Shown here one piece after another: positions 1-5,805 of a stretch of DNA of 5,805 nt. The stretch is from Vulcanimicrobiota bacterium (GTDB lineage: Bacteria; Vulcanimicrobiota; Vulcanimicrobiia; Vulcanimicrobiales; Vulcanimicrobiaceae), in the NCBI GenBank assembly GCA_027306845.1, contig DAHUYY010000129.1, positions 1 to 5,805 of the forward strand, written 5' to 3'. The notes beneath the pieces were generated by a model that saw only the letters and a list, made by a program, of their open reading frames with translations, did not search any database and was not told the DNA's origin. Numbering within the stretch: the first letter of the stretch is position 1; every line of letters starts with the position of its first letter. The position numbers were made by a program, and so were the translations under genes.

Positions 1-735
1 CTCGTCGCAGATCTCGCGCAATCCTCGCAAGAAACCGGTCGGAGGGAGAATGACGCCGCCTCGCCCCTGGATCGGTTCGACGACGAGCGCGCCGATATCG
101 TCGCGCGCACGTAGCGCCGCACGGACGCCTTCGAGCGCCGGTGCGGCATCGTCGTCGGCAGCATTTTTTGCGCGCGGATAATCGAGAAAGAGGGCATTCC
201 CCGAAAGCGTTCCGGCGAACGGGTTTCGGAAGCGTTCGATGCCGGTAACCTCGAGCGCGCCGAGGCTCAGGCCATGGTAACCATTGCGAAAACTCGCGTG
301 CCCTGATTTTCCCGTCGCGAGCATCGCCGTTTTCAAGGCCACCTCGATCGCTTCGGAGCCGGAGGTCGCGAGGTAGGTGCGGCTGAGGCCCTTGGGGACG
401 ATCGAAGCGATGCGCTCCAGCAGTTCGATGCGAACCTCGCTTGGGTGAACGTCGCCCATGCTGTGTGCGAGTCGCACGACCTGATCGGCAACGGCCGATG
501 CAACGTAGGGATTGCTATGCCCGATCGCCGCGACGCCGAATGCCGAGGTGAGATCGAGAAACTCGTTTCCATCGACGTCGGTGACGATCGATCCGAGCGC
601 CGATTCCCAGACCACGGGGAAGTGCTCCTCAATCGCGGTCACGTTGCGCGATTCGTGCAAGCGCAGCCGCGCGAGCAACTCGGTGCTGCGCTTTCCGGGA
701 ATGGGCCCGCGCACGTTTTCCAGTGGTTCGCTCAC
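1..735 (-). CDS. Class III PLP-dependent aminotransferase (N-terminal 245 residues, cut by window edge)
   Basis: This is a fold-type I, class III aminotransferase of the ornithine/4-aminobutyrate/omega-transaminase group, which moves amino groups between amines or amino acids and aldehydes or oxo acids. Visible family signatures are DVDGNEFLDLTSAFGV (residues 53-68), GHSNP (72-76), GDVHP (94-98), the phosphate-binding SGSEA (125-129), NGYHG (151-155; the aromatic residue stacks on PLP in this family) and VVEPIQGRGG (218-227). The PLP-pairing Asp and the Schiff-base Lys lie beyond position 1. The GTG start at 735 overlaps the stop of the upstream luxC-like gene as GTGA, and a GGAG at 743-746 sits 7 bases before it; both favour this start. 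The reading frame stays open to the edge. As the last visible gene of the operon, directly behind an acyl reductase, it may aminate that enzyme's aldehyde product (inference). An amino-acid or diamine aminotransferase role is equally compatible with the family. Confidence 0.93.
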   Translation of the reverse strand, partial: MSEPLENVRGPIPGKRSTELLARLRLHESRNVTAIEEHFPVVWESALGSIVTDVDGNEFLDLTSAFGVAAIGHSNPYVASAVADQVVRLAHSMGDVHPSEVRIELLERIASIVPKGLSRTYLATSGSEAIEVALKTAMLATGKSGHASFRNGYHGLSLGALEVTGIERFRNPFAGTLSGNALFLDYPRAKNAADDDAAPALEGVRAALRARDDIGALVVEPIQGRGGVILPPTGFLRGLREICDE

Positions 736-1940
736 TCGCGCTCTCCGTCAATATCGAGAAAGCGGACGTACTCGGCGATCCGAGGGCGCCCACCATGGTG
801 TGCTTGTATCGGCGGGCGCTGCATCTCGCCGAGCGAAGCGATGCGAGCGGCACCGATACGCGAGGCTATTTCCGTGTAGGAGCGCGGAGTCCCGGTAACG
901 CCCAGAGATTCGATCGGCAATGCGTGGCGCTCGACGTAGGCGACGATCTCCTCGGAAGAATCGACCGGTATCAATGCGACCGTTCGTGGTAAGAAGATCG
1001 GGGGCTCCTGCGCCGGCGGGTCGAGCAGCACGAGAAAATGGAGCCGCTCGTCGCAATACGCCGCGCCGCGCCCGGCTGCCGCGCGAAAAGCGGCGAGGTT
1101 CCGTTGCTGGAGCATCGCGGCACGGCTCGAAGCCGAACGCTCCCCGACCGGGAACTCGTTCGTAGCGCTCTCCATTGCGGCGGAAAAACGCTCGGCGAGC
1201 ACGCTTGGGTGGCAGGCGCCTCGTTCGAAGAAGAGGGCGTGTAGGCTCATGCATCCCTCGCCTTCGTAAAGGCTCGCATCGCGGGCGGCACCTTCGAGGG
1301 CGGCGGTAAGCTCGGCGGGAGCATTCTGCGCCGATGCGTCGAGAAAACCGATACTCGTTCGCGAACCGAAACCGATGGTGCGGGCATCGGCCGCACGCTC
1401 TCGCGCCACACTGGCGATCGTTTCATCGCTTCCGAAAACGACGATGAGGCGAGCCCCCTGCAAGCGCGAACTTCCGTGGCGTCCGTCCCAGTGCGCGACG
1501 CGAAGTGCCCGCGCAAATGCCTCGTGTTCTTGGGCGAGGCTCTCGGAAAACGCGGCGACGAGCCGATCTTCGCGATCCTTGACGACGACGTCGTTTTTCG
1601 CACAGAGCGCAAAACACATCGCCGGAATCGCGACGCCGATCGTGGTGCGACTGGAGAGAATTGCTATGCGTCCGAGCGGACGTATCCGTGCCGTAGCTCC
1701 GTCGAGTGCGGCCGGATCGCCGAGTTCCCGCGCGATCGTCTCCAACAGCGCATCGGTGCGGAGCTCGCCAAAGAGCGCGTCGAGCGCAAAATCAACTGCG
1801 GGGATGCTATACCCGGTTCGCTCGACGATATCGTTGGTGGCGCGTACGCGGGGTGGAAAATCTGCGTCAGACCAGCGCAGCGCGGCATCGCCGATCGCCG
1901 CGGCAATCGTACGCACCGGAATCGCGGAGAGCGCGGTCAC
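732..1940 (-). CDS. LuxC-type acyl reductase (acyl-protein/acyl-CoA to aldehyde)
   Basis: A 402-residue member of the LuxC acyl-CoA reductase family, related to aldehyde dehydrogenases. LuxC takes an acyl group from LuxE or CoA onto an active-site cysteine and reduces it to the aldehyde with NADPH. The likely nucleophile is C230 in EGEGCMSLHALFFERG. Other landmarks are RIAILSSRTTIGVAIPAMC (91-109) and KNDVVVKDRED (115-125) in the cofactor half, and the C-terminal GEMQRPPIQAHHGGRP (371-386), a typical LuxC/ALDH tail. The frame is open upstream to 2159, but residues encoded there are an arginine-rich shadow of the luxE C-terminus. I chose GTG at 1940, which overlaps the luxE stop as GTGA, like its neighbours; an ATG at 1973 is the alternative. 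No good ribosome-binding site precedes 1940, so translation probably depends on coupling to luxE. The protein is shorter than Vibrio LuxC (about 475-480 residues), as is common for distant, non-luminous homologues. Its substrate is unknown. Confidence 0.88.
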   Translation of the reverse strand: MTALSAIPVRTIAAAIGDAALRWSDADFPPRVRATNDIVERTGYSIPAVDFALDALFGELRTDALLETIARELGDPAALDGATARIRPLGRIAILSSRTTIGVAIPAMCFALCAKNDVVVKDREDRLVAAFSESLAQEHEAFARALRVAHWDGRHGSSRLQGARLIVVFGSDETIASVARERAADARTIGFGSRTSIGFLDASAQNAPAELTAALEGAARDASLYEGEGCMSLHALFFERGACHPSVLAERFSAAMESATNEFPVGERSASSRAAMLQQRNLAAFRAAAGRGAAYCDERLHFLVLLDPPAQEPPIFLPRTVALIPVDSSEEIVAYVERHALPIESLGVTGTPRSYTEIASRIGAARIASLGEMQRPPIQAHHGGRPRIAEYVRFLDIDGERE

Positions 1941-3049
1941 GAACGACGAAGATCTTCTGCGTCGAGCGAGCATCCGCGTAGCGAAGCGCCCTGCTCGCGG
2001 CCGAAAAGGAGGATCCCGTCGTCGACGGCTGCACCGAGATCTTCGGTAAGGACGGCGAGACAAGAGCTGCGATTTGCAAGATCGATGTGCGCGAGTGCGC
2101 CGATGGTTCCCGGGGCGCAATCGCGCTCGCGTTCGTCGAGAATGCGCGTACGAAGCCACGGTGGGGCGACTTTTACGCGATGCATCGCCCCGGCAAAGGA
2201 TCGCTCCGATCCGGGTAGATCGTAGTATTGGGAACAGAGTTCGCTCATCCCGTACTCCGCAACGATCTGCTCGGATGCGATCCCAAACGCGCGTATCGCG
2301 CGCGCGTAGAGCTCTTCGCGAGCGACGACGCGCTCGCGTCCCTTGAAGCCGCCGGTCTCCATGATCCGCGAGCCTGCCGGAAGCGTGAGGTGAATGTCGC
2401 GCTCTTCAAAAACTTCGAGAACATGGAGGAGCGAGAAGGCCGTGGTAGCGATGCAGAGCGGCTGCGCGCGCTCGCACGCGTCGCGGGCATCGGCGGTGAA
2501 TGCATCGACGAGCAGTCGATCCTCATCGAGGTACCAGCCCGTCTCGCCATCGCCGAATTGCGAGGCGACGCGGCCCATCATATACCCAAGCGATGAATGT
2601 GGGCGTTGTGCGGGGTTGGGGACGAGCAGCAGGTAGCGTAACCGCGCGCCGTCACGTAAGATCGCGCGTTCGAAACCCGCAAGGAGCGAGGCATCGTAGA
2701 GTCGACGATTTTCGAGGTAATGTCGACTCGGGGCTCCGAGGGTAGTGCCGCTGCTCTCAAAGACCAATTCGGCGCTTCCAACGGGAAATGCGGCGATCGC
2801 CGCTTCTTTGAAGGCGCGGGCCGGCAGCGGCGGGATCGCACTCCAGTGCGGTGGTAGTGCGTTGAGCGAGATTCCGTAACCCGCGCAGTACGCCGCATAT
2901 GCCGGGTCGTAGCGCAGTTGATGGGTGAAGAGGGCGATGGCGAGATCGTTGAACTCCGCCTCGGTCAACGCGCGTCCGTGGCGGTGCCACCCTTCGATCG
3001 TCGCGAGAACGAGCGAATCGAGTTCCTCGGCCTCGCGTTCGCGGCTCAC
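1937..3049 (-). CDS. LuxE-type acyl-protein synthetase (acid-activating enzyme)
   Basis: A 370-residue LuxE/acyl-protein synthetase homologue, the normal length for LuxE. In the lux system LuxE adenylates a fatty acid with ATP, transfers the acyl group to its own C-terminal cysteine, and passes it to LuxC. Visible motifs are an adenylate-forming-type loop FESSGTTLGAPSRHY (97-111), METGGFKGR (230-238), EYGMSELCSQYYD (265-277), AVLTEDLG (332-339) and a C-terminal RGCSLDAEDL, in which C360 matches the position of the acylated Cys of Vibrio LuxE (about residue 364). The GTG start at 3049 overlaps the upstream stop as GTGA, and a GGAG at 3054-3057 lies 4 bases before it. The gene is followed directly by a luxC-like gene, the usual partner. 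PaaK-type CoA ligases share the fold, but the C-terminal cysteine and the luxC neighbour favour LuxE. The acid substrate cannot be inferred. Confidence 0.91.
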   Translation of the reverse strand: MSREREAEELDSLVLATIEGWHRHGRALTEAEFNDLAIALFTHQLRYDPAYAAYCAGYGISLNALPPHWSAIPPLPARAFKEAAIAAFPVGSAELVFESSGTTLGAPSRHYLENRRLYDASLLAGFERAILRDGARLRYLLLVPNPAQRPHSSLGYMMGRVASQFGDGETGWYLDEDRLLVDAFTADARDACERAQPLCIATTAFSLLHVLEVFEERDIHLTLPAGSRIMETGGFKGRERVVAREELYARAIRAFGIASEQIVAEYGMSELCSQYYDLPGSERSFAGAMHRVKVAPPWLRTRILDERERDCAPGTIGALAHIDLANRSSCLAVLTEDLGAAVDDGILLFGREQGASLRGCSLDAEDLRRS

Positions 3050-3528
3050 CGAACTCCGGCGCGGCGCGAGGTGATGATGCCGCTGTTGAGCCCCGCCGTT
3101 GCGAGCCCGCCGTTCGAGCGCGCGATCTCGACTTTTATGCAGCGATCGACGACGACGTCGAGGCCGGCGGCATCGGCACGCGCGATTGCTTCGTCGTTGA
3201 TGACGCCGTACTGAAACCAGATCGCCTTCGCACCGACGGCGATGCTTTCATCGACGACGGGAAGCACGGAGGCGGGGTTGCGAAAGACATCGACGATATC
3301 GGGCGCGCCGTTTGCGCGAGCGTACTCGGCGAGCGAGGGGTACGCGCGGATGCCGTCGATCTCTTCGAGCTTCGGATTGATCGGTGCGATCGAGAAAAGC
3401 CCGCCGGTGCGCACGAACGAGAAGACGGTGTAACTGGGGCGCAACGGATCGCGCGATGCACCGACCATGGCGATCGTTTTGCTGCGCGCCAGCAATTCGC
3501 GAATCTCTCCGGGCTGGGTGAGAATCAT
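3046..3528 (-). CDS. CoA-binding domain protein, YccU type
   Basis: A complete 160-residue single-domain protein of the YccU/CoA_binding_2 family, a Rossmann fold related to the nucleotide-binding part of succinyl-CoA synthetase. Characteristic pieces are TIAMVGASRDPLRPSY (18-33), the glycine-containing dinucleotide/CoA loop; INPKLEEIDGIRAYPSL (50-66); PDIVDVFRNP (76-85); and IWFQYGVINDEA (103-114) followed by VVVDRCIKVEIAR (125-137). No catalytic function is established for these proteins; CoA binding is the usual expectation. No signal peptide or membrane segment is seen, so it should be cytosolic. The ATG at 3528 overlaps the metY stop as ATGA. The only ribosome-binding-like sequence is a weak GGGG at 3536-3539. 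Its place between metY and the luxE-like gene could mean it serves either half of the operon, and the sequence does not decide between them. Confidence 0.9.
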   Translation of the reverse strand: MILTQPGEIRELLARSKTIAMVGASRDPLRPSYTVFSFVRTGGLFSIAPINPKLEEIDGIRAYPSLAEYARANGAPDIVDVFRNPASVLPVVDESIAVGAKAIWFQYGVINDEAIARADAAGLDVVVDRCIKVEIARSNGGLATAGLNSGIITSRRAGVR

Positions 3529-4829
3529 CGGCGCACCCCATTACCGGAACGCGCTCGCACCAGCGCCTGGTCGATATCCCAAATGAGATCCTCGCGATCT
3601 TCGAGGCCGACCGAGAGACGGATCGTCTCCGGCGCCACGCCCGCGGCGAGCATTTCCTCATCGCTGAGTTGGGAGTGCGTGGTCGATGCGGGGTGGATAA
3701 CGAGCGATTTTGCATCGCCGACGTTGGCAAGATGGCTCCATAATTCGAGCGCGTCGATGAAGCGGCGACCGGCGTCGCGTCCGCCGCGAATGCCGAAAGT
3801 GAAGACCGAGCCGGCGCCGCGCGGAAGATAGCGGGCGGCGAGCGCGGCGTCGGGGTGCGAAGGCAAACCGGGGTGGCGTACCCATTCGACATCGGGGTGC
3901 GCTTCGAGGTGTTGCCCGACCGCGCGCGCGTTGGCAACGTGTCGTTCCATACGCAGCGGGAGGGTCTCGAGCCCTTGTAAGAGCAGCCATGCATCGTGTG
4001 CGCCGAGTTGCGCGCCGACATCGCGAAGAATCTCGGCTCGCAGGCGCATTAGGAACGCATACTCTCCGAATGTTTCGGTGAATACTTTCCCGTGATAGCC
4101 ACGACTCGGTTCGGAGAGCAACGGAAAGCGAGCAGTTCCGTAATCGAACCGCCCCGCATCGACGACGACTCCGCCGACGGTAGTGCCATGGCCGCAGATA
4201 AATTTCGTCGCCGACGCGACGACGATATCGGCGCCGAATTCGATCGGTCGGCAGCAATAGGGTGAGGCAAACGTATTGTCGACGACCAGCGGAAAGCCGT
4301 TTTGGTGAGCGAACTCGGCGAGCGTATCGAGATCGGCGATCGAACCGGCCGGGTTGCCGATCGTTTCGACGAAGAGCAGTTTTGTTTCGGGACGAAGCGC
4401 GGCGCGCATCGCGTTCGCGTCCGAGCTCGGCACGAACGTGACGGCGATCCCCATGCGTTCGAGCGTTATCGAAAATTGGGTAACCGTTCCGCCGTAGACA
4501 TTTTGCGAACAGAGAATGTGATCGCCGTTCCGGGCGAGCGCGAGAACGACGGCGAGCTGCGCGGCGAGTCCGCTCGAAAAAGCGACGGCACCGAGGCCGC
4601 CCTCGAGGCTCGCCATGCGCTCTTCAAACGAAGCAACGGTGGGATTGCTGATTCTGCTGTAGATATGCCCGTAGCCCCGCAGTGCGAAGAGTTCGGCCGC
4701 CTCCTCCGTGGAGCCGAAGACGAAGGCGGAGCTCTGGTAGATGGGCGCCGCGCGCGAACCGGTCACCGGGTCGGGCGGCGTCCCGGCATGGATGGCGCGC
4801 GTTGCAAAGCCGAAGGTACGGTCGTTCAT
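3525..4829 (-). CDS. metY: O-acetylhomoserine sulfhydrylase (O-acetylhomoserine aminocarboxypropyltransferase)
   Basis: A complete 434-residue PLP enzyme of the Cys/Met metabolism family. The length and sequence fit O-acetyl-L-homoserine sulfhydrylase, which makes homocysteine from O-acetylhomoserine and sulfide in direct-sulfhydrylation methionine synthesis. Key residues are Y57 and R59 in HIYSRISNPT (PLP phosphate contact from the neighbouring subunit), SSGLAA (85-90), Y112 in NVYGGT (ring stacking), D184 in VVDNTFASPY (pyridine nitrogen), the Schiff-base K209 in SATKFICGHG, and the substrate-carboxylate R404 in TIRLSVGLED. The N-terminus GFATRAIHAG (7-16) is typical and supports the ATG at 4829. 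No strong ribosome-binding site precedes this ATG; the nearest GGAGG is about 19 bases away. It heads the minus-strand operon and diverges from leuC. Cystathionine gamma-synthase or gamma-lyase is less likely because those are usually about 380-400 residues. O-succinylhomoserine as the acyl donor cannot be excluded. Confidence 0.93.
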   Translation of the reverse strand: MNDRTFGFATRAIHAGTPPDPVTGSRAAPIYQSSAFVFGSTEEAAELFALRGYGHIYSRISNPTVASFEERMASLEGGLGAVAFSSGLAAQLAVVLALARNGDHILCSQNVYGGTVTQFSITLERMGIAVTFVPSSDANAMRAALRPETKLLFVETIGNPAGSIADLDTLAEFAHQNGFPLVVDNTFASPYCCRPIEFGADIVVASATKFICGHGTTVGGVVVDAGRFDYGTARFPLLSEPSRGYHGKVFTETFGEYAFLMRLRAEILRDVGAQLGAHDAWLLLQGLETLPLRMERHVANARAVGQHLEAHPDVEWVRHPGLPSHPDAALAARYLPRGAGSVFTFGIRGGRDAGRRFIDALELWSHLANVGDAKSLVIHPASTTHSQLSDEEMLAAGVAPETIRLSVGLEDREDLIWDIDQALVRARSGNGVRR

Positions 4830-4847
4830 TCTGCTTTAAATGTGCGC

Positions 4848-4860
4848 GCCTCCGCGGGGC
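4848..4860 (+). other. Small hairpin A in the metY/leuC gap
   Basis: The sequence GCCTCCGCGGGGC can fold as a 5-bp stem (4848-4852 with 4856-4860) and a 3-base loop. One pair is U-G and exists only in plus-strand RNA; in minus-strand RNA it becomes an A-C mismatch. It resembles hairpin B at 4883-4900, which has the same stem core GCCTC/GGGGC. It may be a leader structure or chance in GC-rich DNA. Confidence 0.25.
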
Positions 4861-4877
4861 TATGCCTGCTGCTATGC
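4859..4877. repeat. Direct repeat GCTATGC x2, possible operator
   Basis: GCTATGC occurs at 4859-4865 and again at 4871-4877, start to start 12 bases apart. The first copy sits inside the near-palindrome GGCTATGCC (4858-4866). The repeat lies 30-48 bases upstream of the metY start. Closely spaced repeats between divergent genes can be regulator-binding sites, but no known operator was recognised, and a 7-base repeat can occur by chance. Confidence 0.25.
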
Positions 4878-4882
4878 GGGAG

Positions 4883-4900
4883 TCGCCTCCGTCGGGGCGA
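4883..4900 (+). other. Hairpin B upstream of leuC
   Basis: TCGCCTC (4883-4889) pairs with GGGGCGA (4894-4900) around a CGTC loop. This gives a 7-bp stem with one U-G wobble that is fully paired only in plus-strand RNA, that is, in the leuC leader if transcription starts upstream. It is followed by AAA rather than a T-run, so it is not a standard intrinsic terminator. Its core repeats that of hairpin A about 37 bases earlier. Confidence 0.3.
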
Positions 4901-4918
4901 AAACAGAGCGAGCATCTT

Positions 4919-4937
4919 CGTTTCTCCCCCCCAAACG
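4919..4937. other. Hairpin C with C-rich loop
   Basis: CGTTT (4919-4923) pairs with AAACG (4933-4937) across a 9-base loop containing seven consecutive C. All pairs are Watson-Crick, so the hairpin could form in RNA from either strand. In the minus-strand transcript the loop is G-rich (GGGGGGG then AG). It lies 22 bases before the leuC GTG. There is no T-run consistent with a terminator. Confidence 0.25.
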
Positions 4938-4958
4938 CTAACGAGGTATCAGATTATC

Positions 4959-5805
4959 GTGGGAATGACCCTCACCGAAAAGATTCTTGCGCGCCATGCC
5001 GGGCTCGACCGCGTCGAACCCGGGCAGATCATCAACGCGAAAGTCGATCTCGTCCTGGCGAACGAACTCTCCGCAGCCGTCGCGATTAATGTCATGCGTT
5101 CGATGAAAGGCGCGAAGCGCGTTTTCGACCGCTCGAAGATCGCGCTCGTCGAAGATCATTTCGTTCCGGCGAAAGATGCGCAGTCGGCGAAACTCGCGCG
5201 CCAGATGAAAGAATTTGCCGCCGAGCAAGAGATCGAGCATTTTTTTGATGTCGGCCGCGGCGGAATCGAGCATGTCGTTCTTCCCGAGGAAGGGCTCGTC
5301 GCACCCGGCGAATTGATCGTCGGCGGCGATTCGCATACCTGCACCTACGGCGCGCTCGGAGCGTTCGCCACCGGGATGGGCTCGACCGACATCGCGGCGG
5401 CCTTCGTGCTTGGTGAGGTCTGGCTTCGCGTCCCTTCCACGATCAAAATTCTCTACGACGGAGCTCTGCAAGAGGGCGTCTACGCCAAGGATTTAATGCT
5501 GGCGACGGTCGGGAAACTCGGTATCGACGGCGCGACCTACCGCGCGATCGAATACCACGGTTCGACGATCGATGCACTCTCGATCACCGGGCGGCTGACG
5601 ATGGCGAATATGGCGATCGAGGCGGGTGCGAAAAACGGAATCTTCCACGCCGATGAGAAGACGCTCGCCTTCGTGCGAGAACGCACCGATCGTCCCTTCG
5701 TCGTGGAGCGCGCCGACTCCGATGCGGCTTACGAACGGATCGTTGCCATCGATGTCGCCGCCCTCGAACCGCAGATCGCTTGCCCGCATACCCCCGATAA
5801 CGTCC
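4959..5805 (+). CDS. leuC: 3-isopropylmalate dehydratase / homoaconitase-type large subunit (N-terminal part, cut by window edge)
   Basis: The first 282 residues of an aconitase-superfamily large subunit. LeuC with LeuD isomerises 2-isopropylmalate to 3-isopropylmalate in leucine synthesis, using a 4Fe-4S cluster. Signatures are MTLTEKILARHAG (3-15), ALVEDHFVPAKDA (64-76), the active-site segment GGDSHTCTYGALGAFATGMGSTD (starting near 122; D124, S125, H126 correspond to the conserved aconitase DSH), VWLRVPSTIK, and the IACPHTPDNV tail ending at the window edge. The cluster-binding cysteines lie further downstream, outside the window. The sequence is of the short archaeal/thermophile HacA-LeuC2 type rather than the long E. 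coli LeuC. Homoaconitate or another specificity is possible, so the symbol is tentative. The GTG at 4959 gives an MGMTLTEK start common in this subfamily and lies 12 bases after GAGG (4943-4946). The ATG at 4965 is the alternative. It diverges from metY, so two amino-acid pathways share the intergenic region. Confidence 0.9.
   Translation, partial: MGMTLTEKILARHAGLDRVEPGQIINAKVDLVLANELSAAVAINVMRSMKGAKRVFDRSKIALVEDHFVPAKDAQSAKLARQMKEFAAEQEIEHFFDVGRGGIEHVVLPEEGLVAPGELIVGGDSHTCTYGALGAFATGMGSTDIAAAFVLGEVWLRVPSTIKILYDGALQEGVYAKDLMLATVGKLGIDGATYRAIEYHGSTIDALSITGRLTMANMAIEAGAKNGIFHADEKTLAFVRERTDRPFVVERADSDAAYERIVAIDVAALEPQIACPHTPDNV

Larger units (their letters stand above)
4830..4958. promoter_or_regulatory. 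Divergent intergenic region between metY and leuC
   Basis: This 129-bp gap separates the two divergent start codons and is the only intergenic region in the window, so the promoters for both transcripts probably lie here or just inside the flanking genes. The best promoter-like element is GATAAT, read on the minus strand at 4958-4953, which could be a -10 box for metY. Its upstream -35 (inside leuC) is poor, so this is a weak call. I see no convincing plus-strand promoter. The region also holds three potential hairpins (4848-4860, 4883-4900, 4919-4937), a direct repeat GCTATGC at 4859-4865 and 4871-4877, and a run of seven C at 4926-4932. No match to a SAM riboswitch or a leucine-rich leader peptide was recognised. 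Confidence 0.45.

Noticed and set aside
218..227. Apparent change in the aminotransferase VVEPIQGRGG motif (Arg where many relatives have Glu)
   Set aside because: The position is out of the nucleotide scale (residues 218-227 of the protein), and QGRGG is a common variant in class III aminotransferases, so it is not evidence of inactivation.
1..3049. A bioluminescence (lux) operon
   Set aside because: Only luxE- and luxC-like genes are present. No luciferase subunits, LuxD thioesterase or flavin reductase is visible, and such pairs are known in non-luminous bacteria.
333..4270. Many long open frames on the opposite strand or in other frames, such as 1375-2049 (+), 1476-2225 (+), 3248-4021 (-) and 3658-4257 (-)
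   Set aside because: They lie inside strongly supported genes, are rich in Arg, Ser and Ala, match no family I recognise, and are expected by chance in GC-rich coding DNA.
4830..4952. SAM riboswitch upstream of metY
   Set aside because: I looked for SAM-I and SAM-II type conserved segments in the minus-strand leader and recognised none. A covariance search would settle it.
4862..4958. Leucine-rich leader peptide or attenuator before leuC
   Set aside because: The short frame starting at the ATG at 4862 has no run of Leu codons, and no hairpin is followed by a T-run.
4682..5089. A plus-strand frame crossing the metY start, the intergenic gap and the leuC start
   Set aside because: It overlaps two well-supported genes out of frame, is arginine/serine-rich and has no family-like motif.
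4938..5471. A minus-strand open frame of 177 codons inside leuC (and 5493-5789)
   Set aside because: These are antisense shadows of the leuC coding frame, which has clear aconitase-family motifs.

Overview
The window comes from a high-GC bacterial chromosome (about 60% GC by eye). It is gene-dense, with one 129-bp intergenic gap and no RNA genes, insertion sequences or CRISPR arrays that I can see. The phylum cannot be fixed from this sequence. The codon style, the short archaeal/thermophile-type isopropylmalate dehydratase and the gene mix would suit a poorly cultured lineage such as Candidatus Eremiobacterota (WPS-2), but that is a weak inference.

Layout: positions 4829 down to 1 hold five genes on the minus strand that read as one operon. 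In transcription order they are an O-acetylhomoserine sulfhydrylase (MetY-type), a small CoA-binding Rossmann protein (YccU-type), a LuxE-type acyl-protein synthetase, a LuxC-type acyl reductase, and a class III PLP aminotransferase that runs off the left edge. All four junctions are 4-base start/stop overlaps (one ATGA, three GTGA), so the genes are very likely co-transcribed and translationally coupled. On the plus strand, divergent from metY, a leuC/hacA-type dehydratase large subunit begins at about 4959 and runs off the right edge. The 129-bp gap between metY and leuC must hold both promoters unless these lie inside coding sequence. It contains three small potential hairpins and a short direct repeat.

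How the genes may work together: the first two operon genes look like sulfur amino acid housekeeping. The last three form a plausible pathway of their own. LuxE would activate a carboxylic acid with ATP and hold it as a thioester on a C-terminal cysteine, LuxC would reduce it to an aldehyde with NADPH, and the aminotransferase could turn the aldehyde into a primary amine. No luciferase genes (luxAB) are visible, so bioluminescence is not supported. The acid-to-amine reading is inferred from gene order and family chemistry and is the most interesting hypothesis in the window. The substrate cannot be read from the sequence.
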